DNA of 64,000 nucleotides from Ignavibacteriales bacterium. Lineage in GTDB: Bacteria; Bacteroidota; Ignavibacteria; Ignavibacteriales; SURF-24. Below the pieces are notes generated by a model. It ran no database searches, was not told the DNA's origin, and was given only the letters and a program-made list of their open reading frames with translations. A program made the translations under genes and the position numbers. The DNA is taken from contig QZKB01000019.1 of NCBI GenBank assembly GCA_003599415.1, forward strand, positions 49,830-113,829, given 5' to 3'. The number at the start of each line of letters is the position of its first letter. The stretch's first letter is position 1. Positions 26,127 to 35,377 of this stretch are shown piece by piece.

Positions 26127-26924
26127 ATGAAAACATTAAAAGAAGGAATGAAAGGTCCTCAGGTTAAGAAACTTCAGCAGAAACTTGTAGAAGCTGGTTT
26201 TAATCCCGGAGAAATTGACGGAGAATTTGGTAACGGAACAGAGGCGGCAGTAATTAATTTTCAGAAAAGTATTGGATTGCTTGCGGATGGAATTGCTGGT
26301 CCAAAAACATTGCAGGCTCTCGGCTTAAAATTTACTGAAGAAATGCCAAACGCTTCATTGCAGGTTACAGTTGCTGTTGCAAGTAAGATTCTGTTTTTTG
26401 CGCCTTTGGATAACATTAAGAAATATCTTCCGCTTATTCTTACCGAATTGGAAAAAGAAGGTTTAAATGATAAGCAGTTTATATTAATGGCTCTCGCAAC
26501 TATAAGAGCGGAGACTGAAAGCTGTGCACCTGTAAGCGAATACCTTTCACGCTACAACACTTCTCCCGGTGGAAAACCATTTGATCTTTATGATAACAGG
26601 AGAGACATTGGTAATCAAGGTCCGCCGGATGGAGAAAGTTTTAAAGGAAGAGGTTTTATTCAGCTTACAGGGCGAGCTAATTACCTGAAATATGGGAAAG
26701 CAATTGGCTTGGGTAAACAGCTTGTAGATAATCCCGATCTTGCTAATGACCCGGAAATTGCCGCAAGACTTCTTGTGAAATTTCTTAAAGATAAAGAGAT
26801 GAAAATAAGAGAAGCTCTACTTGAAGATGATCTTAAAGCTGCGAGAAGGTTAGTAAACGGCGGCAGCCACGGTTTGGACCGGTTTACCGATTCATTTAAA
26901 ACAGGAGATAAACTTTTAGCTTAG
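26127..26924 (+). CDS. Endolysin-like GH19 chitinase/lysozyme with peptidoglycan-binding domain
   Basis: 265 residues. The N-terminal PG_binding_1 domain (residues ~5-65: [27 protein letters not shown]...VINFQK) is followed by a GH19-type catalytic domain with AETES and, further on, [23 protein letters not shown] and the closing [14 protein letters not shown]. It is expected to cut glycan strands. No signal peptide is seen. A strong GAGGAG site precedes the ATG. Together with the amidase and coiled-coil genes upstream it makes a three-gene cell-wall lysis cassette in one orientation. Confidence 0.82.
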   Translation: MKTLKEGMKGPQVKKLQQKLVEAGFNPGEIDGEFGNGTEAAVINFQKSIGLLADGIAGPKTLQALGLKFTEEMPNASLQVTVAVASKILFFAPLDNIKKYLPLILTELEKEGLNDKQFILMALATIRAETESCAPVSEYLSRYNTSPGGKPFDLYDNRRDIGNQGPPDGESFKGRGFIQLTGRANYLKYGKAIGLGKQLVDNPDLANDPEIAARLLVKFLKDKEMKIREALLEDDLKAARRLVNGGSHGLDRFTDSFKTGDKLLA

Positions 26925-26930
26925 TAGTTT

Positions 26931-29900
26931 TTATTCAAGCTTAAGTTTGGCAATGAAATTATCAAGCGTATCCGTTCCGGTAATTTCAATTCTTGGTAAG
27001 GAAAGGAAGTTATCGTTGAAATTACATTTACGCATCTCGCAGGTTACGCTAAAAAGAAAACCTGCTGCGCCTGCAAGATGACTTACAATTTTATCAAAGT
27101 CTCCGTACGGATATGCCATTGAATAAATTGGTTTGCCTGATTTTTGCGAAAGAATTTCACGGGACTTTATCAACTCTAAAGCGGCATCAGTTGGAGATAA
27201 TGCTGTTAGCATCGGGTGAGAATGACTGTGCGCTCCGAATTCAATTCCATTTTTAGATAACTCGGTAATGTCATTCCAGTTAAGGAGCTCAACCTCTTCT
27301 CCGTAATTACTATCCCAGCTATTGGTTTTTCCAATTTTATCCGTAACAATAAAAACGTACGCCTTAAAACCGAATTCCTTTAAAACAGGAAATGCATATT
27401 GCATGAAATCTTTATAACCATCATCAAAAGTCAGAATAACAGGCTTGCCCGGCAAACTCTCTTTTTTAAAACTCGCATCCATCCAGTCTTCAAATGATAT
27501 TGAATAATAACCGTTGTCTCTCAAATATTTAATCTGCTCACGGAAAATTTCCGGATTAATTCTGAACTGGGTAAGATTGCCTGAACCTGTAGGATGTATT
27601 CTATGGTACATTAAAATCGGGAGAGTTGAACTGAATATATTTTCTCCTTTGATGTGATCGCTATTTTTATCTTCCCAGGATATCTGCTCAGCAATATCAG
27701 GAGTCAGTTCAGCATGCATCGGCAATTCAATTACCGTTCTTTTCCGGGGAATAATTTTATTAAAAAATTTTTCCTTTGTGAACTGCTGTACGCGGTATAA
27801 AGGTGTACGTATTTCCTTTTTAATGGATAAATGCCGCTGAGCAGCAAACGTTTTTCCTATTACCTTTGCGCCGTATTTCACATTCCAGTCGAAACCGGTT
27901 TTATCCGGATCATCAACAATTACATTTGCATGTGCCATAATCAAAACGCCATTTGGATTGAGTGCGTCAGCAATCTTTTTTGCCACAATTGAAAGTTCTT
28001 TTACTCCGTCTAAATAATAAAGCACTTCGCTGCAAATAATCACATCAAACCTGCCGGGAATATTTTCCTTGTAAACATCTAAAAGTGTAAACCTGATGTT
28101 GTTCTGATCCGAACAGTACTGTTCGGATCTTTCTATTGCAGTAGGAGATATATCCGATGCAACAAGATTTTTAACTTTAGGTGCTAACATTTTTGTAAAT
28201 GTTCCTTCAGCGCAACCAATCTCAAGAGCAGTTTCAATTTCCCGTTCAGGTAATAAGGATAAAGTCTGTTCGTATTTTATTCGTTCATATTCTGAAGTAT
28301 AATTCCATGGATCTTCTTTTTGAAGAAAGAGATTTTCGAAATAGCTTTTATCATACGTTTCATTACCTTCATCATCTGAAATTGGTTGATGTTCGTGTTT
28401 TAAAATCTCCGGGTTATTCCTCCCATTTTCAAGAACAATAAGCTCAGGGTTGTAAATTACAGCTTCAGTCTTATTCACTTCGGCAGTAATAGATGAACCG
28501 GTGTCAGATTGTTTATTGATAACATTCAGTGCTTCTTTGGGAAGCATTCCTTTACGGGAAGAGGAATATCCAAATGAAAACGGAAATCTTCTTGGTATTA
28601 AATATTTGTTATTATTCTTAGAATCTTTTTCCTTTAGGATGATTTCGTTTGAAGCAAATGACCTTGTAATTTCAGTTTGATTGTTATTGACTGAAGCCAA
28701 TCTTTTGCGAAGGCTGAAGCCCGACAGAAATTCTTTCCCGATTATACCGTTTCTAACAGCGGCGCGGCATAATTCATATCCTGTGTTTATGTTTATCTTA
28801 GTGCATAATCTGCCGGGTTGGATTATGCCGTTCGCGGTTTCAATATTAACAAGGCCAATAACTTCACCACCAACTGCCACTGCAATGTTTAAATTATCAT
28901 GTGCAGAATCTATCTTTGGTAATGGTTCGGAAATTTCCAGCATTATTATCTTATCAAAAGCTTTTATGGTTGTTCCTGTGTTCTTAATTGATTTTTCCCT
29001 GTAGAAGTCATCCGAAGTCCATTCATCTAATCCCCATAGTTCCTGCAGAAAAATTGTCCAACCAATAAAATCATGAAGCACTTCTATTTCAATTGATTCA
29101 CCATCAAAATTAAACTTGCCGATTAACCTGTTATTCCTATTAACGTATAGTTTCCCGTCTTTAATGTAGTGGCTAACCTGCTTATAGATTTCCTCATTAA
29201 AAAAATAAAATAGTATTTCCCATGAGAATTCATCTGAAATAGCATCTTCAATTATTTCTTTCGGAATGAAGTTGTTGAATACCGGAAGGAATGTCTGTCC
29301 AATGCTATTTCCGCCATAAAATATATTTAAGCAAACCCTTTCTGTTCCGTTGTCGAAATATAAATCGTTGATATTTTTAGTTACATCTATGTGTAGTGAA
29401 GAGAAGTTGTTGAGGCTGATCCTTTCCGTGGCAGTCGTATGGGAAAGAATATTTCTGATAAGAACAAGGATTGTTCTTTTATGAAGATCTTTTGCGCAAG
29501 ATATCCTTTCAAGCTCAAAAAGAAAACTATTAATTTGTTTTTCAACTGAGGGAAATATGTTAAGCCATTCTTCCGGCAATTTACATTTAGGCAAAAGAAT
29601 TGAATTGAATAAAGTATCGGCAATGCCTTTTGGATCAAGGGATGGACAACAGATATTACCGAGCAATTTAAGCAACGGTTTGTAATCTTTATCGTTTCCA
29701 ATTGCAAGACCTATGGACCAGCAGGCAGAATGAAGTTTAATAAAATTAATATTCTCAGCACTACGTCCGTCTTTATGTTCTGCCATCGGGTGTTTTACGC
29801 GTTCATCAAATGAATGCCCGCGCTCTATAACTTTAAGGCTGTCTTTAAGCATCTGCATCCCATCATTGGAAGCAGAAGCAGATCTCATCCTGTAAAATGC

Positions 29901-30491
29901 GAGTTGCTCTTTAACAGCCCCGAACTTTGAACCTGTCCGCGCCATCCTTTGCCACAAATCCCAATCTTCGCAGGTAATTAATTCAGTATCAAAACCTCCC
30001 AGATTTACCACAGTACTTTTCCTAACAATACAGGAGTGTATGGATATTGCGCACGTTCTTGTAAATACATCAAAGAGATTTCCTTCTCTTGAAAAATTAT
30101 GCTCTGAAAAAGTTTTACCTTCCGGATTAACCCTTACCCAGTTAGAATAAACAATATCAAGTGTAGGATCGGATTTATACCTGTCTATTAAAAGCTGAAG
30201 ATGATTTTTTGCAATCCAGTCGTCAGCATCTAAAAATAAAAGCCAGTCATAATTAGCATTTTTTATTCCGATGTTTCTTGCCGCCCCGGCGCCCTTGTGT
30301 TGTGCCTGAATAAAGCGAATCCGGTTTTCCTTTTCACAAAATTTTTTTACGATTGATGATGTGTTGTCAACCGAACCATCATCAACAATAATAATTTCCC
30401 AACCGGTATGAGTCTGGTTTTGAATTGACCTGATTGTGTCTGATATGGTATCCCCGGCATTATAAGCCGGAATTATAACGGAGATATTCAT
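26931..30491 (-). CDS. Trifunctional glycosyltransferase / SAM methyltransferase / polysaccharide deacetylase
   Basis: 1186 residues. Residues 1-~230 are a GT2 glycosyltransferase (ISVIIPAYNAGDTI, then a D-D-G motif and FLDADD). Residues ~230-720 are mostly unrecognised, partly beta-rich. Residues ~735-950 are a NodS-like class I methyltransferase (ALEIGCAEGTFTKML...VASDISPTAIE...FDVIICSEVLYYL). Residues ~965-1186 are a NodB-type deacetylase (LPILMYHRIHP, ILTFDDGYKDF, FGAHSHSHPML, MAYPYGDF). It probably builds and modifies a cell-surface glycan. This three-part architecture is known in other bacteria. It converges with the endolysin gene, leaving 6 bases between. Confidence 0.85.
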   Translation of the reverse strand: MNISVIIPAYNAGDTISDTIRSIQNQTHTGWEIIIVDDGSVDNTSSIVKKFCEKENRIRFIQAQHKGAGAARNIGIKNANYDWLLFLDADDWIAKNHLQLLIDRYKSDPTLDIVYSNWVRVNPEGKTFSEHNFSREGNLFDVFTRTCAISIHSCIVRKSTVVNLGGFDTELITCEDWDLWQRMARTGSKFGAVKEQLAFYRMRSASASNDGMQMLKDSLKVIERGHSFDERVKHPMAEHKDGRSAENINFIKLHSACWSIGLAIGNDKDYKPLLKLLGNICCPSLDPKGIADTLFNSILLPKCKLPEEWLNIFPSVEKQINSFLFELERISCAKDLHKRTILVLIRNILSHTTATERISLNNFSSLHIDVTKNINDLYFDNGTERVCLNIFYGGNSIGQTFLPVFNNFIPKEIIEDAISDEFSWEILFYFFNEEIYKQVSHYIKDGKLYVNRNNRLIGKFNFDGESIEIEVLHDFIGWTIFLQELWGLDEWTSDDFYREKSIKNTGTTIKAFDKIIMLEISEPLPKIDSAHDNLNIAVAVGGEVIGLVNIETANGIIQPGRLCTKININTGYELCRAAVRNGIIGKEFLSGFSLRKRLASVNNNQTEITRSFASNEIILKEKDSKNNNKYLIPRRFPFSFGYSSSRKGMLPKEALNVINKQSDTGSSITAEVNKTEAVIYNPELIVLENGRNNPEILKHEHQPISDDEGNETYDKSYFENLFLQKEDPWNYTSEYERIKYEQTLSLLPEREIETALEIGCAEGTFTKMLAPKVKNLVASDISPTAIERSEQYCSDQNNIRFTLLDVYKENIPGRFDVIICSEVLYYLDGVKELSIVAKKIADALNPNGVLIMAHANVIVDDPDKTGFDWNVKYGAKVIGKTFAAQRHLSIKKEIRTPLYRVQQFTKEKFFNKIIPRKRTVIELPMHAELTPDIAEQISWEDKNSDHIKGENIFSSTLPILMYHRIHPTGSGNLTQFRINPEIFREQIKYLRDNGYYSISFEDWMDASFKKESLPGKPVILTFDDGYKDFMQYAFPVLKEFGFKAYVFIVTDKIGKTNSWDSNYGEEVELLNWNDITELSKNGIEFGAHSHSHPMLTALSPTDAALELIKSREILSQKSGKPIYSMAYPYGDFDKIVSHLAGAAGFLFSVTCEMRKCNFNDNFLSLPRIEITGTDTLDNFIAKLKLE

Positions 30492-30614
30492 CTTAAACCT
30501 AAATTGTTTTTTAGAAAGAAGGATTCTTTCGTGAGGTCACCCTCTTTTATAAAGGTAAAAAAAATTTTTTTTTATGCTTTGATGATGGGCACAATTAAAA
30601 GGAATGAGAGAGAG

Positions 30615-31304
30615 TTATTCAACTATTAGCTTGTAACCTCTGCCGTGCAGATTGATGATAGATATTTTCGGATCTTCCTGGAGAAATTTTCTTAATCTTG
30701 AAATGAATACGTCCATGCTTCTTGCAGTAAAGTAAGAATCGTTTCCCCAGATTTTCTGTAATGCAAAATCACGCTGAACCACCTTATTCATATTTAAACA
30801 AAGCAAATGTAATAATTCAGATTCTTTTGAAGTAAGACTAATTTTTTCTTTACCTATTTGAAGAATTTGTTTCTCGCTATCAAAGTTATATTTGCCAATA
30901 TTAAATTGAGTCTGAGTGCTTTCAGAATTATTATCTCCGCTTCGTCTAAGTACTGCCTGTATTCTTAATAGCAGTTCTTCCATGCTGAATGGTTTTGTTA
31001 CATAGTCATCGCAGCCGGATTTGAAGCCTTCAATCCTGTCTTCCTTTAATGATTTTGCGGTAAGAAAAATAATCGGAACCTGCTGATCGGTTAACCGGAC
31101 TTCTTTAACAAATGTGAACCCGTTTTTCTTCGGCATCATTACATCAACAAGTAAAAGGTCATAGCGGTTCTTGTTGTATTCAATTAAACCATCCACACCA
31201 TTCTGGCAAAGAACAACCTCAAAGTTATTCATCTCAAGCTGCTCCTGCATTATAAAACCAAGATTGTTGTCGTCTTCCAGTAGTAAAACTTTTTTCTTTG
31301 ACAT
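30615..31304 (-). CDS. OmpR-family response regulator (RprY-like)
   Basis: 229 residues. Receiver domain: acidic pocket E10-D11-D12, phospho-acceptor Asp54 (LLVDVMMPKKNG), conserved Thr-Ala-Lys (FLTAKSLKED). A C-terminal winged-helix domain follows (LTSKESELLHLLCLN...WGNDSYFTARSMDVFISRLRKFL...GRGYKL). It is the partner of the kinase whose gene ends 36 bases upstream (31341). It probably binds the phased boxes at 33040-33075, in front of both its own operon and the divergent transport operon; this binding is inferred. Confidence 0.93.
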   Translation of the reverse strand: MSKKKVLLLEDDNNLGFIMQEQLEMNNFEVVLCQNGVDGLIEYNKNRYDLLLVDVMMPKKNGFTFVKEVRLTDQQVPIIFLTAKSLKEDRIEGFKSGCDDYVTKPFSMEELLLRIQAVLRRSGDNNSESTQTQFNIGKYNFDSEKQILQIGKEKISLTSKESELLHLLCLNMNKVVQRDFALQKIWGNDSYFTARSMDVFISRLRKFLQEDPKISIINLHGRGYKLIVE

Positions 31305-31340
31305 ATTATCACGTCTTTGTTTTCAGGAATTAATTTATTT

Positions 31341-32999
31341 TTAGTTTACAACGGGAAAGGAAATAATTACGTCTGTTCCTTTTCCGTACTTACTTTTTAT
31401 CTCTATCTTTCCCTTGTGGGCATCCACCATTAGTTTAACATAACTTAAACCTAATCCGAATCCTTTTACGTCGTGAACATTATCTGATGGAACGCGGAAA
31501 TATTTATCGAAGATTTTTTTCAGGTCTTCTTCTTTTATTCCAATACCTTTATCGGAAATTTTAATCTGCACAGAATCATTTATGTTTTCCGTCGCGATTG
31601 TTATATCAATATTGTCATCAGAGTACTTAACGGCGTTATCAAGAATATTATGGATGATGTTTGTAATATGCAGCGCATCGGCATTTATAAAATAATTTTC
31701 CGCCGCTAATTGCAATGATATTTTACCGCCGTTGCCGTCAATAAGTAAACTTGCATTATGTTTGGCTTTAATAATTACATCGTGAATATCAATCTTTGTT
31801 AAATCAAGTTCATATTCACCCTGCTCAAGAACAGCCATCTGCAAAATCTTTTCAACCTGTCTTCGCATTCTTGTATTTTCATCTTTGATTACATTTGTAT
31901 ACCTGTGCAGCTTTTCTTTGTCTTCAATTACCTGGGTGTTCGTCATTGCTTCCGTAGCGAGTGAGATAGTTGAAATCGGAGTTTTGAATTCATGAGTCAT
32001 ATTGTTGATGAAATCAATTACTAATGAACCAAATCTTTTTTGTTTAATTATCGTTCTGATTGTGTAGATAAATCCGAATCCGATTGCAGAGATGAACAGC
32101 AGAGATAGAGCAAGTATTACTGACATTTCCTTTAAAATAAAAAACGTTCTGTCCGGGAAATAGATTGAAAGATAATTCGGAGGAGAGAATATATCATTCG
32201 GAAATAGTTTCGCTTTGAGCGATGAATTTAATAAATCATTTTTGTTTGCATTCCTCTGAATTATAATTGCCGGATCACCTTCTCCCGGCGTTATTCCAAA
32301 AGTGTAAGGTAAATTAATACCCGCTTCAGTAAGATTAATTTTCAGAAGTGAATCTACAACAGAGAACTTTACTCTTTCCTGTATTGGTATCTGATCTGCT
32401 TTAACAAGCTGGTCTGCAACTTTGGAAACTATTTTTTTCTTGTTGTTAAGTGAAAGATCGCGAAGCATAATGCTGATTTTATTCTCTTCGGTAATATACT
32501 TTTCGCCAAGGCTATCAGTAGTATAGTTGAATTTGTAATTCATCTTATAGTCCTTTGGCTGTGCTATTGCAATTTTAAGACGCGGAAGTGTGTCTTTGAT
32601 GATACGCGTATGTGTTCCTAAAGAATCAATTGAAACAAAGACGGTTCTTGATACTCCCTTGTCATTTGTCTCGGTCTTTGTAAAGAAGAAAGGCTCTTTG
32701 CTTGCCCATTTTTTTGCCTGCATTGAATAGACCAGAGTATCAATCTTACATTGTGCTGAGTTTTTTCCTTTTGTTAAAGGGGAATCAAGTATTGCAACTT
32801 CAAAAATTCCTTTAACGGCTTCGTTTGTTTCAAGAACAGAAACAACGTTGTATAAAGAGTTCAGAACATTCCTGTCGAAAGCCTGTTCCTTCTGCTGGTA
32901 TGCGTTCTTGAGGAAATAGATTTGCATTAAAATCAATCCCAGCAAAGAGATTGAAATTAAAACGGTGATTATTACTATTGTACTTTTTCTGAGTTTCAT
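31341..32999 (-). CDS. Membrane sensor histidine kinase (RprX-like)
   Basis: 552 residues. A first membrane helix (residues ~8-30), a large extracytoplasmic sensor region (~31-290), a second helix (~291-315), HisKA with phospho-His336 (NNMTHEFKTPIS), and HATPase_c with N box (NILDNAVKYS), G1 (DKGIGIKEED) and G2 (GFGLGLSYVKLM). It signals to the OmpR-type regulator encoded next. The signal is unknown; the sensor domain shows no motif I recognise. It is divergently transcribed from the PDZ/ABC operon, which may be its target. Confidence 0.92.
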   Translation of the reverse strand: MKLRKSTIVIITVLISISLLGLILMQIYFLKNAYQQKEQAFDRNVLNSLYNVVSVLETNEAVKGIFEVAILDSPLTKGKNSAQCKIDTLVYSMQAKKWASKEPFFFTKTETNDKGVSRTVFVSIDSLGTHTRIIKDTLPRLKIAIAQPKDYKMNYKFNYTTDSLGEKYITEENKISIMLRDLSLNNKKKIVSKVADQLVKADQIPIQERVKFSVVDSLLKINLTEAGINLPYTFGITPGEGDPAIIIQRNANKNDLLNSSLKAKLFPNDIFSPPNYLSIYFPDRTFFILKEMSVILALSLLFISAIGFGFIYTIRTIIKQKRFGSLVIDFINNMTHEFKTPISTISLATEAMTNTQVIEDKEKLHRYTNVIKDENTRMRRQVEKILQMAVLEQGEYELDLTKIDIHDVIIKAKHNASLLIDGNGGKISLQLAAENYFINADALHITNIIHNILDNAVKYSDDNIDITIATENINDSVQIKISDKGIGIKEEDLKKIFDKYFRVPSDNVHDVKGFGLGLSYVKLMVDAHKGKIEIKSKYGKGTDVIISFPVVN

Positions 33000-33039
33000 A
33001 GTGCAAAGTTATTTACTCTTAATTACAAAATCATCTTTA

Positions 33040-33075
33040 TTAACACTTCTTAACACTTGATAACATAGTTTAACT
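33040..33075. promoter_or_regulatory. Four 10-bp-phased TTAACA boxes (OmpR-type binding site candidate)
   Basis: TTAACA at 33040, TTAACA at 33050, ATAACA at 33060 and TTAACT at 33070 lie in register in the 137-base gap between the kinase/regulator genes and the PDZ gene. OmpR/PhoB-family regulators bind direct repeats spaced one helical turn apart, so this is a good candidate site for the neighbouring regulator. Confidence 0.6.
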
Positions 33076-33136
33076 ATTTTTATCCGCCAGCCTAAATTAT
33101 CTTTTATCCGGATGTTCAACAAACTTAGGTGAAAGT

Positions 33137-33868
33137 ATGAAAACTAAAAGCAAAGCTATTCTTTTCCTTTTTTTAAGTCAACTTCTTTGCTTTGTTACAT
33201 TTGCACAGGAAATGAAAATAATTAAGGCAAAGCCGGGAGAAGTATTTATGATTCCGGAGGTTGGGGCAATAATTCAATTGAAAGATAAAAAGATAGTTGT
33301 TGAAAATGTAATGCCTGCAGATATGCGGGATAAATCTTATAAAGATGTTGACTTGCAGGAAGCTGATGTAATAAAGATGGTTAACGGGAAAAAGGTGAGC
33401 TCAACTAAAGAATGCGAAGATATTTACAATAACCTAAAAACGGGTGATGAATTTAAAATGGGTATAAACCGTAAAGAAAAGATGTTTATTGTTGGATTTA
33501 AAAAAGCTAATCCTGAAGAACTAAAATCATCCGGAAAGATGATTATTAAAAAAGATGGTAAGAAAGGAGAGTTTAACATACTGCCGGAATTCGGAATCCT
33601 TTATTCTGGATTAAACGGAAAGGTTACGGTTAAAGAAGTTTTAAAGGAAATTCCCGGCACTGAAGGAAAAGATATAAAAGCAGGCGACCTGATACTTAAG
33701 ATTAATGATAAAGTGATTGGAAATATAACCGATCTTGCAAACGAATATGATAATGTTAAAACCGGGAAGAAAATTGAATTAATTCTTCAGAGAAATGATA
33801 AGGAAATTGTTGTTACTGCAGAAAAGAAAGAGGGTGAAGGAAAAGTTATTATAAAGAAAAGGAATTGA
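33137..33868 (+). CDS. Secreted protein with two PDZ domains
   Basis: 243 residues with a signal peptide (LCFVTFAQ). Two PDZ-like domains (about 35-125 and 135-225) contain DVDLQEADVIKMVNGKKVSSTKECEDIYNNLKTGDEFKMGINR and GKDIKAGDLILKINDKVIGNITDLANEY. There is no protease domain. PDZ modules bind C-terminal peptides; here it may present or sense envelope proteins for the ABC system downstream. It is the first gene of a five-gene operon (PDZ, NEW3 protein, ATPase, two permeases). Confidence 0.8.
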   Translation: MKTKSKAILFLFLSQLLCFVTFAQEMKIIKAKPGEVFMIPEVGAIIQLKDKKIVVENVMPADMRDKSYKDVDLQEADVIKMVNGKKVSSTKECEDIYNNLKTGDEFKMGINRKEKMFIVGFKKANPEELKSSGKMIIKKDGKKGEFNILPEFGILYSGLNGKVTVKEVLKEIPGTEGKDIKAGDLILKINDKVIGNITDLANEYDNVKTGKKIELILQRNDKEIVVTAEKKEGEGKVIIKKRN

Positions 33869-33874
33869 GCAACT

Positions 33875-35356
33875 ATGAAGTTGAATAAAACTGTAATCCT
33901 GTTAGTACTGGTTTTCTTTTCCGGCTTACTGCAATCCCAGATAAATTATAATCAGCGGGATGATAAGTATCGTTTGCTTGGTTTGAAGCGTGCTAAGGAA
34001 GTATATGAATCAGCCAAGAAAGATTTTGAACGCGCAAAGGAATTGTACTCCAAACAACTTATTTCCGAAAGCGAGTATGACAATAACAAAGCAAGATATG
34101 CTGATGCCGAAGTTAATTACCAGCAGTCTCTCCTTGCTGTCCTGTTCGAGAATCAGTTTGTATCGGTTGATAGAGCTGTTAAGTACCAGAACAAAGAAGG
34201 CAAAAAGTTTGTCCGCTTGCGTGTTGAGAATTCTTCAGGAGGAACAGAAGAATTTCAGAAGCTGATAAATATAGACGACAAACTTTTTAAATCTTTGCAG
34301 CCGGACGTAATTAACAATGTTTATATATCGTTATCTAATAATGACGGTGCAATAATAAGCCAGCCATACGAAGCAAAAATTTCTCAGCTTAAATTCGGAA
34401 TGCCTGTTGATTTAACTTTTGCTTTGCTTCAGGACATTGATGCGCTTACTGTTAATATAATATATGGCAATGGTACCACAAGAAGTCTTAAAATTTATCT
34501 TCAGAAAGATGCTTCGCAGAATATTGTTGCTGTGCAGTCAAAGCAGTTTTCTCAGGAAGGTGAGCTGGGCAAAACAGCTTCGTATGATTTGACTCTTGAA
34601 TTGTTTAGCGGTGATAACAATACTTTCAGGCTTGAGGTTGTTAACCTTCCGCAGCAGATAACAAGATATTTTAAAGATGCGGAAGGTGGTGCCCGGCTTA
34701 ACCAGTTTAAGTTTACTGAAAATGTTAATACGCGAAAAGCATCACTCGAAGTTTCCCTGCCGGACAGACCTTCCGATGAAATTAAGATGGATAAACCGAT
34801 CCAATTCTTTGTTCTTGTAATTCCAAACGATAAGAAAATAGAGAGGACTTCAGATAAAACATGGTCACAGGATGAGATTGAGAAGCTGAATGTAGGATAT
34901 GTAAAATTAGAATTAGTCCCAAAAGGAAAAGGAAGATTGCTTGTACGTGCCCCGCAGCTTTTCTATACGGTTCAACCGGATGGAAGCGTAGAATCAACAA
35001 TTGAAATAGTAAACGAAGGAACAAGAATATTAGATAATGTTGAAGTAAAACTTGATTTGCCGCTGAACTGGGGAAAAGAAATTGAGCCTTCAGTAATTAA
35101 AACGCTCGGTATCTCGGAAGAGAAACAGGTGAAGCTAAAAATTTTTCCGCCAAAAGATATTTCAGTAGGGCGTTATGAGGTCAGAATAAGAACAACATCA
35201 TTGTCAGAAGGTCAGCCTGTAACCGGTGAAGATAAGACTCTTATGATTGAAGTTGAAGGTGGCTCCAACATTTGGGGTACAGCCTTGCTTGTAATTTTAA
35301 TCCTTGGGCTTTCGGCAGGAATAGTAATCTTCGGCATCAAACTTTCAAAAAAATAA
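33875..35356 (+). CDS. Membrane-anchored NEW3 (NPCBM-associated) domain protein
   Basis: 493 residues. A signal peptide (LLQSQ) is followed by a short coiled coil with K-R-A-K-E repeats (~30-75), beta-rich domains, a NEW3-type immunoglobulin-like domain at ~370-465 (ESTIEIVNEGTRILDNVEVKLDLPLNWGKEIEPSVIKTLGISEEKQVKLKI...), and a C-terminal membrane helix (ALLVILILGLSAGIVIFGI) with a KLSKK tail. It belongs with COG1470-like proteins that often precede ABC-2 transporters in this lineage. Role unknown. It starts 6 bases after the PDZ gene. Confidence 0.72.
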   Translation: MKLNKTVILLVLVFFSGLLQSQINYNQRDDKYRLLGLKRAKEVYESAKKDFERAKELYSKQLISESEYDNNKARYADAEVNYQQSLLAVLFENQFVSVDRAVKYQNKEGKKFVRLRVENSSGGTEEFQKLINIDDKLFKSLQPDVINNVYISLSNNDGAIISQPYEAKISQLKFGMPVDLTFALLQDIDALTVNIIYGNGTTRSLKIYLQKDASQNIVAVQSKQFSQEGELGKTASYDLTLELFSGDNNTFRLEVVNLPQQITRYFKDAEGGARLNQFKFTENVNTRKASLEVSLPDRPSDEIKMDKPIQFFVLVIPNDKKIERTSDKTWSQDEIEKLNVGYVKLELVPKGKGRLLVRAPQLFYTVQPDGSVESTIEIVNEGTRILDNVEVKLDLPLNWGKEIEPSVIKTLGISEEKQVKLKIFPPKDISVGRYEVRIRTTSLSEGQPVTGEDKTLMIEVEGGSNIWGTALLVILILGLSAGIVIFGIKLSKK

Positions 35357-35377
35357 AAAGAATTTAACAGGTGAATA

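Noticed and set aside
24176..26924. Prophage
   Set aside because: Only lysis-type genes are present; no structural, packaging, replication or phage-integrase genes lie nearby.
26931..30491. Nod-factor biosynthesis
   Set aside because: The NodC/S/B-like resemblance is at superfamily level; no nodA, nodulation genes or chitin-synthase signature are seen, so a general surface-glycan role is more likely.
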